From assembly GCA_946811695.1 (NCBI GenBank), contig OX328123.1:151360577-151424576 (forward strand): a stretch of DNA of 64,000 nucleotides, written 5' to 3'. The position numbers and the translations under genes were made by a program. Below are positions 32,572-46,439 of the stretch, piece after piece. The first letter of the stretch is position 1. Every line of letters starts with the position of its first letter. Source of the DNA: Gonocerus acuteangulatus. Its lineage: Eukaryota > Arthropoda > Insecta > Hemiptera > Coreidae. The notes beneath the pieces were generated by a model. It made no database searches. It was not told where the DNA came from and saw only the letters and a program-made list of their open reading frames with translations.

Positions 32572-33238
32572 AAGTACCCAAAATGGTGGCTCTTAGCCTG
32601 ACCAACGGAAATCCTCTTTTTTTTAGGGGCAATAGTCTGCGGCGTCAATTTTTAATCTAGAACAAATAAGAAAGAAGAAAGTAAAATCTAGCAAAGTAGG
32701 AAGGCTTTTTAAGAAATATCAAACCGCAAGAAGGAATCCGTGGAAAAAGAAAGGTCATAAAATCGATATAATTCAGTTAATCGAAAAACTCCTACGTCGT
32801 TTACTAGTAAAGCTTCAGCTAAAATTATAACTTTATCAGGTAAAAATTAGACGCGCTAGTACAGCGCCCAATTTGAATAACATATTTTTAAACAAAACGA
32901 CGTTAAAGGTTAGTGTACTAAATTTCATGAAGTAAAGTTAAAAAAATGGTTTTTAATTTTAAAGTGTATTGGAGGAGGACCGGTGAAAGTGAGTGTAAAA
33001 GCACTTAAAAACATAAACGCTCTTGGAAATAATTTTATTATGTTAGGGAAGGAAACATTTAATCTTATAAAATGCCACCGGTCATTCAGGAATTGAAATG
33101 TTATTTTACATTAAGATACTAGAACAAGTGTAGAGTCTCATTAATATGAATTTCAATGCCTACTTAAACACAGCAAAGACTATTAGTACATGTTACCTGC
33201 TGGTTCAGACCAGAACAGAAGGGGGCTAGTGTATTATA
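32572..33238. other. unassigned AT-rich DNA
   Basis: Nothing recognised. Confidence 0.4.
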
Positions 33239-34016
33239 TTAGCGCCTTTCCTCCCTCCCTATACCTACATATATTTGCCTGTTCACTCTCCCCATTTCTA
33301 AAATGGTCCAATTTTAATGAAATCGGGTAAAAAATATTTGAAAGGTACAGTCTGTTTACTAGCATAATCCGTCAACTGGAAAATGGTTTATGGAGAAAAA
33401 AAATTCAATAATCGTATTAACGTAGAAAAAGGATTGAACCCATTTTTAAAATAATATCTGTAACCGTTTTCAAAAAATAAATTGATACAACTAATTTTCA
33501 GTTTTGGAATGCAGAAACGATTGATATATTAGGAACTAGTTCCAGAAATTCAACATTCATCTAATAATCTAAGATATTTAAATTTTGATTGAGTTTGGAG
33601 ACAAGGAACTATTAAAAGAAAAAAAAAAAATGTTTTAATGGACATGAAAAGTTTTCGGAGCTTCCCATGTTTTCGTAAGTATATCGAAAACGGATGAGAA
33701 ATCGTGGTAAATAGAACGTAAACATTCAAAAGCTTATTAAATTCTTTACTAAAAACATTCTAATGTAATTTTCGATGGGGCATTGTCAATCGGAGAAATA
33801 AGTACTTAAGACATCGAAATTGTTAGTTTTGTTATCTTCAATGGGTTCTTGTCTCAGTTTGCCTGACTTTTTATGTATTTGTTGTTGTTTTTTTTTTTAT
33901 TGCATTTAACAGTAAAATGAGTATTTTTGTAAAACACGGTAAGAAAATGAGAAACATTTATTTAGTGTTTCCAAGAGCGAACGTTGAGACCGTCAGTTTC
34001 CTTTTGCCATGCTTAA

Positions 34017-35054
34017 CCCTTCCAACGGAACATCAGTCTCCTAGACGGGTATAGTTTAAAGAAGTAACCATATTTATGGTTGTATAGTGTTAAGGTTGGC
34101 GTGGCATTAAGTTTGCTAAGTTTACACCTTTCCCTCTACAGACGGCGCGGTAGTTTAGCCAACATCCGTCTCTCGAGTCGGTAAGAGCGCTTTTTCTCAA
34201 TGACACTCCGTCTATAAGACGGATGTTCCTACTAGCGTACGTTCCGAGTAGCCGTCTGCTAGACGCGTGTTCCGATTAATGTACTCATTGTGACGCACAC
34301 TTATGCAGAACTTCAAGCAATGCATACTCCAATAAAAATTAGGATTCAGTAGCGTACAAAAAAACACTTTTTTTTGTTTACTAATTATAATTTTTTACTA
34401 GTTTACATTTTCGTATTTTTTTATTAGTCTACATTTTTGCAACTTTTTACTAGTCTATTACTTTTGTAGGGGTCTCCCGTGGTCTAGTGGATGGCGCGCT
34501 AGATTCATAAAGCGGGAAATGCTGGGTTCGATCCCCACCGGCGGCAGTAATTTTCTCATCTCAGGGCTCGCTAAGAAAATACTTTTTTTTCTAGTCTAAT
34601 TCTTCGATTTTTGACTTTTTCTCATGTTAATTTTTTACGAGTTTACATTTTCGTAACTTTTTACTAGTCTACATTTTCGAAAATATTTACTAGTCTATTA
34701 TTTTTGTATTTTTCATTTTGTAACTTTTTTCCCGTTGTAATTTTTTACTGTAAATTTGACTGAAATTAATGTAATTAAAGCAAAGAAAAAAAAAGAAAGC
34801 GAAAAAGACTGCGAAAAAGAAATAATTTGGGTTTCCTATACAAACATTTCATAATTTTAACGAAATTCAGAAATAAATATTTTTCTTTTGTAGCACTTAT
34901 TTTTACTTTAACAAACAAAACTACGTACCAATTGTTAGGTAAATGATAAGTGACTTAAAAATAATTAGTAGGCAGTTGACAATGTGGAAATCAAGATACC
35001 CGTCTCAGAGACGGATGTTCCTCATAATAGAAAAAAAAAGATCCGCTGGAAGGG
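34017..35054. mobile_element. piggyBac-like non-autonomous element with TTAA TSD
   Basis: The left end CCCTTCCAACGGAACATC and right end ..GATCCGCTGGAAGGG are flanked by TTAA at 34013-34016 and 35055-35058. TTAA target duplication with CCC/GGG termini is the piggyBac signature. The subterminal regions repeat AGACGGATGTTCC-type motifs in both orientations. The middle has TTTTTACTAGTCTACATTTT repeats and a SINE. No transposase. 1,038 bp. Confidence 0.88.
34469..34580 (+). mobile_element. SINE family 1 inside the piggyBac-like element
   Basis: GGGGTCTCCCGTGGTCTAGT, GATTCATAAAGCGGG, B box GGTTCGATCCCCACC, GGCGGCAGTAATTTTCTCAT. The 3' hairpin and poly(A) are missing. Confidence 0.85.
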
Positions 35055-35198
35055 TTAAACTCTTAGAATACTTCTCTTTGAGATTTTATTCTATTTATTA
35101 TACGCAAGATCATAACCTACTAATGACTGCTTCTATTCCATTACTAAGGGCACAAGGGATATAAACGCGCTAAGATGACACAGTTCCTGCGAGTCGGA

Positions 35199-35665
35199 CA
35201 TTTTTTCTTTAGAAAAGACAACCTCTCCTAGAGGGAAGCGAACCTCTGATGTACGGTTTCCTGCTATTTAAAGATGCCATTAAAAAAATTGTATATGAGC
35301 CTGCTCCGAGATTTCAGGGTCATCAGCCATTTTGAATTACCAGAAGCAACGACCGTAACGTTTTTCTTGCTGGAACTAACTTCACTTGTACAATGCCGGC
35401 TAATCCGGCATGTCGACTCAGGTCAAACAACCAATTACCTAGAGGTGATAATGTTTTGAGTATTATAAGCTCAAATTTTGAAAACAACACTGAGAAAGGG
35501 TTCAAGGCGGCACAGTGGGATCGTACTTTTTAGACTCTCTTCGGTGATATGCCCGTTGAAAGAGCTCCCAGGTATGGAAGGCATGTTAAGTCAAATAAAA
35601 ATATCGTTTAATTGAGAAAGGGTTCTCAAAATAAAATAGGAACACGAAAATCCCTAATTATAAAT

Positions 35666-35722
<57 letters not shown>

Positions 35723-35739
35723 GCTGGGTATCACATGTT
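35199..35739. other. unassigned DNA ending in (AT)n
   Basis: Microsatellite at 35671-35720. The frames at 35274-35505 have no recognised domain. Confidence 0.45.
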
Positions 35740-35785
35740 TGTTTGGAACGGCTTCTTTCTCCAGCGGTGTCGCTCCTCTCTCCAT

Positions 35786-35826
35786 CGCAAGATTTCGTCG
35801 GGTTCATCTCCGACTTCTTCAGGCTG
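35786..35826 (-). ncRNA. hammerhead-like motif, left arm
   Basis: On minus: CTGAAGA, stem II GTCGG/CCGAC, GAA, then AUAU as self-complementary stem III, U, GCG. Stem I pairs only GC/GC, so activity is uncertain. Confidence 0.6.
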
Positions 35827-35909
35827 CTATGTGTCGTCCTCGGTGGTTATCAAGGGAAACTTATAAGGGGGTTATCATTCCCTTGATAACCACCGAGGAC
35901 GACACATAG

Positions 35910-35950
35910 CAGCCTGAAGAAGTCGGAGATGAACCCGACGAAATATTGCG
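35910..35950 (+). ncRNA. hammerhead-like motif, right arm
   Basis: Identical core to the left arm on the opposite strand: CTGAAGA, 5-bp stem II, GAAATATT. Weak stem I. Confidence 0.6.
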
Positions 35951-35992
35951 ATGGAGAGAGGAGCGACACCGCTGGAGAAAGAAGGCGTTCCA

Positions 35993-35996
<4 letters not shown>

Positions 35997-36049
<53 letters not shown>

Positions 36050-36245
36050 CACGTGTCTGTTTGTCACGATGGGTGTCATAGGCTTGGTCAAAAAAAGTCT
36101 ACCAGCTGCCGGTTTGTTCCTTACACAAATCCGCACAGTTCGACCGATTTTGATCAAACTTGGCACACGTGTAGGTCTTGATTTGGAGAGTGTTATACCC
36201 TAGGTTGAAATCATCACACTCACAGTTCGGAGGTCACGGGTTCGA
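35997..36245. mobile_element. (AT)n followed by CACGTGTCTG-type repeat, copy 2
   Basis: AT tract 35997-36046, then AAATCACGTGTCTGTTTGTC, GTCTACCAGCTGCCGG, CCTTACACAAATCCGCACAG and GTGTAGGTCTTGATTTGG, shared with 24966-25200. Confidence 0.6.
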
Positions 36246-37796
36246 AACTATGAACCGAAATAGTTACAGATTTGCGTTATTAGATTTTAATATTACTTAT
36301 TTGGTTTCTAGTTAAGCTTCTAAGCTAGCCAACATTTGTTTCGTGATAATTCAATAAATGGAAGTCAAAGAAGGAATATATATATATCGTTTTAGAGTAA
36401 GAAACTTGTGTTTTTACTAAGAAAATAAATGTTTTTACTAAGGTACCTAAAGCCAGTCCATTTTAAAATATGACCTGATAATATGTACCATTTCAAAATA
36501 TACAATAATAAAAATGGTTCATATTATAATCCTCAAAAAATAAGGGTTTTCAAATACATAAGTGACAGCTTCTAACTGGACCTAACTGTTTTCTCTAATC
36601 AGACTGTACCCGACGATTCCGGATTAGAGAGGGTCTAATGTATATATAAACATATAATTTGAGGCCATAATTCTGGAAAATTATTTCAGTTCAATCTGGT
36701 GTTCATGTGGGATTCGTGTTGGAAAACCAATGAAATGTTTAGCAGCCGTTTTCAGCTGAAAATAAATAATAAAAAAATGGAAGTTATTATATACTATGTG
36801 TACCGGATATTATATTTTTGTGTACAGTTATAATGGTTCAAGGAATTTCGAAAAAGCAAACATTAATGAATGGGTTGAAGGTATCTTTTAGAGGGTGGAA
36901 TTTCAAAAGTACCAAAAACACTTAAAAGAATTTTAGTTTGAGATTTTGTTTCCGGTTTTTAATTACATTTTTAGTTGCTTACTAGGAAAGATGGGACAAA
37001 ATTAACAGAAAGAAGAATTTAGGTCGAATGGATCAATGGTAGCTTTTTTAACAATATAATAACCACGGTATGCCTAACTTTATTTTCTACATCATGGATT
37101 TTATAAATATTTTATAAAAGTGAGAACAAAAATAAAATGCAGAAACCACACGAACCTTAACATCAGGCCGATAAATTAACACATATATAGGTTTAAATTT
37201 TCAACCGATATTTGTTGAACAAAATGAAGAATATCAGTAAATGATAAGACGAAAGCGGCAAATCACTATCAAAGTTCATTGACCTTAAGCTGATAAGCTT
37301 TCAAAACTCTTCCCTAGCCGATCGTTCATTGAGCCTTTAAGCGGAGAACAATTTAATTACGCCAATAAATTCGTGAAGGATTCAACAAGATAAATGAAAT
37401 ATTAATAAGATTTATGAGCGGACGAGGCAATGAATTAGCGAGTCGCTGGCTGGAGAGCGTGGAAGGGGGTCCCACACAGCCAACTGTACAGCAGCTGTTC
37501 GCAAGCCGCACTCCACAATGGTCCAGGTTTGTAGGAGGTTCGGTTCATAGTTACGAAACAGGAAAATAATATGACTCCATAATGAAATAAAGATAATGAG
37601 ATAATTGAGAGGAGATCGTCGATACATGAATTATCGAAGGTCGAGGACGCCGGAATTCACTATTGAAAGCTTTAAAACTTTTTTTATACTGAAATCAGTC
37701 ATATTTGCCAACTTTTCGGGTTCAGTTTCAAGCTATTATCCGGGTAATGAGATAAATATTCTTTATTTGAACATTTTAAATGGGCATTAAACTGTT
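36246..37796. other. unassigned DNA
   Basis: 37410-37640 is GC-richer, but neither strand gives a recognisable protein. The rest is AT-rich with no repeat ends seen. Confidence 0.4.
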
Positions 37797-38644
<848 letters not shown>

Positions 38645-38689
38645 CTTATGATTTCAAACCATTTATTTTCTCCCATTAAAATGGGTTTT

Positions 38690-39451
<762 letters not shown>

Positions 39452-39602
39452 TTAGCGCAGTTCCTCCCTCCCCATAGGGAGGAACCCCGCTTATAAGGTT
39501 GATACAATGAAACAATCCGGAAGTGCCGACTAGAAAATTTCGCGTTTCAGAACCCGTAGAGACCGAAAATAACGGTGGTTAAAATTTGTATATATATATG
39601 TA

Positions 39603-39669
<67 letters not shown>

Positions 39670-40736
39670 CTTTTCGCGGATTTCTGGCCTCCCTAATGGT
39701 CCGATTTTGATGAAATTTGGAACAAAAATCGGTCGCCCGATTTGAAAGGTCAAGTTCGTTAACCAGCAAAATCCGCCCACTGGAAGATGGCGTTTGGGGC
39801 GAAATTCGCGCAAAAAAAAATCGTAACGCTTACGTTTTTGAGTTCATAAGCTTGTAAGTACTCGTTTTATAGGCTTCTTTGGCTAGGAAAACGAATGAAA
39901 CCATTTTCAAGGCGATAGCTTTAACCGTTTTTGAGAAAATTGGAAAAATGGTTTTTGAATACCGTTTTTGATTTGGGTACTTAGAATCATGGGATTCAGT
40001 TGAAACATTTTCTCCATGTTTTACTATCATTGAAACTAATATGTTGAAATTTTGGTTACGTTTGGAGTTAAGGAAGGGTTAGAATAAAATATTTTATTAA
40101 CAGACATAAAAAGTTTTGGTAACTTTGTATATTTTCCTTAATATCTCGAAAAAGGTTGAGAATCTTGGGAAACGAAAGAATACCATTAGAAAGCTTAATA
40201 AATGCTCTACATAAAAGGTTCTGATGAAAGTTTTGATTAGGCGATGTCAATCGGAGAAATAAGTGCTTTAAACATTAAAGTAATTGATTTTGCTTATTCG
40301 AACTGTTCTTTTTGTCTGTTTTTATTCCTTGTTATTTTTTAATTGCTTATAGTTGGATAATGTATTTTACAGATTAGGCAAAATAAGAAAAACAATTCAT
40401 TGTTAGAAATATAGCTTGCCAAGAGAAAAAGATTCGATGACGTCTTTTGAATATTTTCAATTGCCTTTATGCTGTTGGTTTTTTTATTTTATTTTTTAAT
40501 TGATTTTATCTGTAGAATTATTACTACAGTAAAAGAACACAGGAATATATGAAATTTTTTGATATTTTCCAATTCATTGAAAAGTATGAAATGAAGTATC
40601 GGTAGAAGAGGTTTCTAGGGTCTTGCGGACCCGACCCCAGGTATAGCCATAAAACCCTTTGAACAAAGGCCGAGGAAAATATTATCTGTTTCTATTCTAT
40701 GCTTTTCAAATGAGAATAGGGATATGAACAGGAACC
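39452..40736 (-). mobile_element. Helentron-like family C, long copy cut by a SINE
   Basis: 3' end TTAGCGCAGTTCCTCCCTCC with hairpin, AT core (39589-39664), the full-length body (39665-40730), then the 5' end is interrupted at GAACAGGAACC by the SINE at 40737. GGACTTTTTT after the SINE may be the leftover tip. Confidence 0.8.
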
Positions 40737-40898
40737 GGGGTCTCCCGTGGTCTAATGGCTAGCGCCTTGGATTCATAAGCGGGAGATGGTGGGTTCGTTT
40801 CCCAACCTCCGGCAGGAATTTTATCATCACGGCTCGCTGGTAAAATTCCTCGCTACAACCTGGATGTCGGCGCTAATGACCAAGATGTAGATGCGCCG

Positions 40899-40926
<28 letters not shown>
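40737..40926 (+). mobile_element. SINE family 1, full length
   Basis: GGGGTCTCCCGTGGTCTAAT, TTGGATTCATAAGCGGGAG, a decayed B box (GGGTTCGTTTCCCAACC), GGCAGGAATTTT, hairpin GGCGCTAATGACCAAGATG...GCGCCGTAAA and a poly(A) of about 26. Head, body, hairpin and tail are all present. Confidence 0.92.
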
Positions 40927-40929
<3 letters not shown>

Positions 40930-41293
40930 CTTTTTTCTCTTGTATCGTCACGGTAGAGCCGTGGGAGATGCGGGTACGAGCCCCACATTTGCCTGGTTGA
41001 CTTCTTCCTCAAAATAGTTTCCTTTACTGCCATGGCTGTTTAGAAAGGAAGCAACGCGTAGACAGCGGTAATGGCTTAGTATAAAATAATTTTCATCCAT
41101 TCTAGCATCCAAAGATACGAAGAATAAAGGAATAAAGAAACCTAATATAAAAATAACACCTTTATCTGCTTTTAGCGTGGTTCCTTAGGGAAGAACCCCG
41201 CTTATGGGGTTGACTTCATGACGCAATCCGGAAGTGCCGACTAGAAAATTCTATGTTTTAGAACCATAGATCACGAAAATAACGGTTGTTTAA

Positions 41294-42351
<1,058 letters not shown>

Positions 42352-42622
42352 CTGTTCACTCTCACACCAGCTCAAATATGTCCTATTTTAATGAAATCCG
42401 GCACAAAATTCATTTGTCTAATTTAAAATGTCATGTTCGTTAACAAGCAGAATTTATCTACCGGAACATGGTTTTTGGAGCGGAATTCGCGTTATTTTGT
42501 CTCTGTTTACACCAACGTTCTTCGTTTTAGTGTGAACAGCTCTCGTTTACTGCCATAATGTGAATTTTTTGTTGTGTATTAAACTAGAATTATCATGAAT
42601 TACACAGGTCAATATTCGATCT

Positions 42623-43092
42623 AAAAAAAAAAGAGAGCGGTATACTCCTCATAGGGTTTTTATTCGCTGATTACGATGAGCGGGTTGGTTAATCTTCATC
42701 ACATCAGATTCAAGGTCATTTGAAGATCAAATAGAGGAAAAAAAAAACACAGGAAAAATCTAAAAACATTTATACTAATGTCTTTGAGGTCCCTTAGTCC
42801 GAATCCGTAGTTTGTTTGACCTTTACGTCATTTGAAGGTCAAATAGAGAAAAAAAACGTAGAAAAAACCTGAAAAAATTCATGCGTATGTTTTTGTGGTC
42901 CCAGGGTCCGAACCCGTAGTTTGCTTGTATCACACTGCCTCCTAGAAAATGAAATTTAGAATGATTTTTTCTCTATTTGACCTTCAAATGTCTGTGAATC
43001 TGATGCGGTGAAGGTTAAGCAACCTGCTTATCGTAATCAGTGATCCCAAACACCCTATAAGGACGTTACCGCCGCTTTTTTTTTTTTTTTTT
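42623..43092. mobile_element. TIR/foldback element with A/T-run ends
   Basis: Poly(A)-GAGAGCGG...GGGTTTTTATTCGCTGATTA on the left pairs with TAATCAGTGATCCCAAACAC...CCGCCGC-poly(T) on the right. Arms are about 110 bp with mismatches. The interior has two direct copies of a GGTCATTTGAAG..CAAATAGAG block. Confidence 0.75.
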
Positions 43093-43384
43093 GTACATCA
43101 AATGTTGGCCTTTGTTATCTTTACTCTTTAGTGTTGATACTATTAATTATTTTTATTATCCTTTACAAAAATGTTCTTATATTATCCTGAAAGCCCAGGC
43201 AAGAATATTTAATAAAGGAAACACACCAACGTTGGCATACGTTTCAATTTAGACGATGAAGTGTATTATTGTTTCAATATCTTAATGACAGCATTATTCC
43301 TTAAATGAATTAGGCACTTTCAGATTTCTGTTATAATTAGACATTGAGATATAAATTAATAATTAAAAAAAAACTTTGAAAAAT

Positions 43385-43525
43385 AAGCTGTCGAAGGCTA
43401 CCAATGAGTAGCCGAAACGTCCTAAACATAGATTTTTCTAACAAAAATCATATTGAGGTTTCTTTAGCCGAATCCCAACCATTCCATTTTTACTTATCAC
43501 CTCGACGGCTAACTATCTAATCATC
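43385..43525 (+). mobile_element. PLE terminus with hammerhead-like core
   Basis: AAGCTGTCGA, stem II GGCTAC/GTAGCC, GAAACGTCC (43385-43424), then AAACATAGATTTTTCTAAC, TAGCCGAATCCCAACC and GGCTAACTATCTAATC. The core reads CUGUCGA where CUGANGA is expected, so the ribozyme is probably inactive. It matches the insert at 28224-28337 on the opposite strand. Confidence 0.65.
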
Positions 43526-43537
43526 ATGACGGGATAC

Positions 43538-43965
43538 AGTAGTAATGCAGGAACAGGTAGAGTTATACAGTGCTCCCCTAGCGGCAGACATCAGAACTAT
43601 ACGGCCCACAGAGTCATATCAAAACAGAGGCACTCCTTCTGGGAGTTTCACGAACCAATGTTTGGCTGGAGAATTCAATTCAAACATAGTACAAAGTAAC
43701 CCCCCCCCCCCCTCCCCTTCTGAAAGACCGATTTAGTTCATTTTTACACTTCCTTGTTAATAGATACCCAGGACGTATACCGCGTTCGGTTACAATACAA
43801 CAGAAATTACGATCGGTGTAAGCAAATTAGTAATTTGGGTCCGGAGTAAACCCCCCTCCTAATGAGCCGATTTAGTTTATTTTTACAAAAAAAATTTATC
43901 TTCAGTTGACCAGAAAGATTACCGAGTTTCGTTGAAATATAACAGAAAGCATTCGGACCACCTAT
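43538..43965 (+). mobile_element. family E fragment
   Basis: ATGCAGGAACAGG, GGCACTCCTTCTGGGAG, poly(C), ACGTATACCGCGTTCGGTTA, GGTCCGGAGTAAACCCCC, GAGTTTCGTTGAAATATAAC. Body subrepeats only. Confidence 0.7.
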
Positions 43966-44076
43966 AATATTTATTGAGAAGAGATCGTTGACCGTAGATG
44001 ATGCAAGGAAGGGATTGTCGGGGTTCGGTCACTGCTACTTAATAAAACTACATTTTATCATAAAAACGGTTTTATT

Positions 44077-44120
44077 GTGCCGACGTTTCGGCTTGAACTT
44101 CAAGCCTTCATCAGGGCGAT
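44077..44120 (-). ncRNA. hammerhead ribozyme motif, intact core
   Basis: On minus: ATCGCC, CTGATGA, stem II GGCTTGAA/TTCAAGCC, GAA, ACGT (self-complementary stem III), C17, GGC. GGC pairs with GCC before CTGATGA as stem I. All core bases are canonical; with no stem III loop it would need to act as a dimer. Confidence 0.8.
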
Positions 44121-44224
44121 GGGAAGATAGAGAACTATTCCTCACAAATGCGGGATCATTTCTGAATAGTTCTCTGGAGGAATAGTTCTCTATCCTTCTG
44201 TGAGGAATAGTTCTCTATCTTCCC

Positions 44225-44268
44225 ATCGCCCTGATGAAGGCTTGAAGTTCAAGCCTAAACGTCGGCAC
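44225..44268 (+). ncRNA. hammerhead motif, mutated core
   Basis: Same as the opposite arm but TAAAC replaces GAAAC (G12 to U), which should abolish cleavage. Confidence 0.7.
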
Positions 44269-44340
44269 AATAAAACCATTTTTATGATAAAATGTAGTTT
44301 TATTAAGTAGCAGTGACCGAACCCCGACAATCCCTACCTT

Positions 44341-44413
<73 letters not shown>

Positions 44414-45237
44414 TAAATAAAAAATATATTGAGCTTTTAATTTCCCGAATAATAAATAATAAATATGACTATCAAATTTAAAATTCTTCATTGCAAAAAA
44501 AAATAAATAAATTAAAAAAAAAAATCCCTAAATGTAAAAGTAACACTATTAAGTCACAGGAAGTCTTATTCATATTACCCACAATAGTTCGGACCATCTT
44601 GGTAGATACATGTATCTTGGTGTAAGAAGTTCCTAACACCAATAAAACTAATGAATGATATAAACTTAAATAGATTGAGAAGAGTTTATTTAGGAACTTA
44701 CTCAAGATAAGGGTTGCTATTGGAGTTAAGGGTCTAAGTTTAGTTCAAGCCTATAACTTGGCGCAAACGTCTACAGAAAAGTTTTTATTTTGTTTGCCAT
44801 CTGATGTGAAACTTCTCAAGATTTCCAAATTTATGGCCTTTGTACATTTTACTACCTTCCTCCAGAAGCCATTCAATTCGAAGCTAAGTCTTTACAGTTC
44901 CAATCGGATTGGCTGTAAAGGCATTTTTTTAAGCCCATAAGATGCAATAGGGCTGTTTATGAAGCTTGATACCATGATGCTGCACGCATTATCATATCAG
45001 ACACGAACATATCGCACTAGTATTTCTAAAGGGGCACAACTAAAAAAAAAAAAAAAACTCAACTGAAAATGTGTCACTCTTGCCTATGTAGGGGGAATAG
45101 CATTACGACAGAAAGAGTGCCCTCTGGTGTACAAGCTGTGAACTAGGTACATACACTTCTGATGGTTGATTGGGATATTTCCTTGTCTTTAATAGTCATA
45201 ATTGAAAATACGGATTTTCGAGTTGTGTCGCTTTATA
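44414..45237. other. unassigned DNA
   Basis: No recognised gene. The short frame at 44758-44940 has no family signature. Confidence 0.4.
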
Positions 45238-45415
45238 AATACTAGTGTGACAAACTACTGTGAAATACAAGTGTGACAAACTACAGTGTGGAATACTAGT
45301 GTGACAAACTACTGTGAAATACTAGTGTGACAAACTACTGTAAAATACTAGTGTGACAAACTACTGTGAAATACTAGTGTGACAAACTACTGTGAAATAC
45401 TAGTGTGAAATAATA
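45238..45415 (+). repeat. 26-bp tandem repeat
   Basis: Six to seven units of ACTAGTGTGACAAACTACTG plus TGAAAT, with small changes; GTGTGACAAA recurs every 26 bp (45245, 45271). Confidence 0.92.
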
Positions 45416-46244
45416 GTGAAAATGACATTTATTTATTACATTTAGAACAAATGAAGGAATACTAGCCATATTAGGACATACACTTGCTATAATTAACCCG
45501 ATTGGGATATAGAAAATGCTTTTTAAATGTATATTTATAAAATTTGTGTACAACAAAGCCATTTCGAAGAAGGCGTTTTAATGCATGTATAGGAGACAGT
45601 GGAATGGAACATTTAGGCATTTAAAGCTGTATCGTGGCCATTATGATACCAGAAAAAAATTTCCAGTCCTTTACAATTAACGAACACAATTGAAACATCA
45701 ATCAAACTTAAACATTGTATAGAATAAATGCCCAACAAAATAATTTGAGTGAAAACAAGCCATTTCAATAAAATAATATAACAATAGAGACACAAAGAAA
45801 AATGTTTAATACATTAAGCGTTGGCAATTAAACATGAAAGGAGATCAAAAATATATAATTACCAGTTAAAATATATAATTATTCCAGGGACGGAGGGTTT
45901 TCCGAACGAGATGAATTGTTAGGATTAACAGGGGCTTTTGTTGAAATTAACGAACTTTTTTTCAAAGGGCTGCAGGGTGAAAGAGAGATGAAACAGGTAA
46001 TAGTATCCGACACAACCTTTGACCAATTTTATTATTATTTTCACTAAAAAAAAAAAATGTTTCTAAACATTCTTCTCCAAAGCGATACAATTTTTATAAC
46101 TAAAAGACATCAGAAAATCTATGCGTCTGGAAACTCGGAATTCACAATTCTAGAGAAATGGGAGTATTCACAACGACAACATGAAATATATCATTTACAA
46201 TACATGGTTGGAACCAACTATTGTGCAAATATTTGGCGTTCCAT
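45416..46244. other. unassigned AT-rich DNA
   Basis: Nothing recognised. Confidence 0.4.
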
Positions 46245-46340
46245 AAGGGTTGTTAATAAAACTACGACTCAAAATACAAATGAGTTGTTCCTTTTCCTAT
46301 CGTTTCGGCTTGATAAGCCTTTATCAGGGTGACGACAGGT
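46245..46340 (-). mobile_element. PLE-like terminus
   Basis: On minus: GTCACC, CTGATAA, stem II GGCTT/AAGCC, GAAACGATAGG, then AACAACTCATTTG, GAGTCGTAGTTTTATTAAC. The last part echoes the 67-bp satellite (GACTCATTTT, TGTAGTTTTATT). The hammerhead core (46296-46333) has two departures (CUGAUAA; stem III ACGAU), so it is probably inactive. Confidence 0.6.
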
Positions 46341-46439
46341 TCGTCAGGTTTGACGAAAGGGGGATGGGATCCGTTTGGATGTCTCAGCCTGATCACCAAA
46401 CAACATGCCATCAGACAATTAGTGTCCAATTTTCCCGCT

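Larger units (their letters stand above)
33239..35198 (-). mobile_element. Helentron-like family C, split by a piggyBac-like element
   Basis: The 3' side is TTAGCGCCTTTCCTCCCTCC at 33239 (hairpin reduced, AT core only about 10 bp), then CCTGTTCACTCTCCCC and the family body. After the insert at 34017-35054 the body resumes and ends with CGCGCTAAGATGACACAGTT and GAGTCGGA (35191-35198), the 5' end on minus. Confidence 0.75.
35740..35996. mobile_element. PLE-like foldback between two (AT)n tracts
   Basis: Arms of about 120 bp are nearly perfect inverted copies (TGTTTGGAACG left, CGTTCCAAACA right; TGATAACCACCGAGGACGAC towards the centre near 35868-35876). Each arm carries a hammerhead-like core and the TCTCCAGCGG outer block also present in 23374-23527. 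AT microsatellites abut both outer edges, suggesting insertion into one. Confidence 0.82.
44006..44340. mobile_element. PLE-like foldback with hammerhead cores in both arms
   Basis: The left arm (GGGATTGTCGGGGTTCGGTC...) and right arm (...GACCGAACCCCGACAATCCC) are inverted copies of about 130 bp. Each has ATGTAGTTTTATT, a hammerhead motif, and CCCATCGCCCTGATGAAGG. The centre repeats GAATAGTTCTCTATC in several copies. Shares end sequence with the 67-bp satellite. Followed by an AT microsatellite (44344-44413). Confidence 0.82.
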
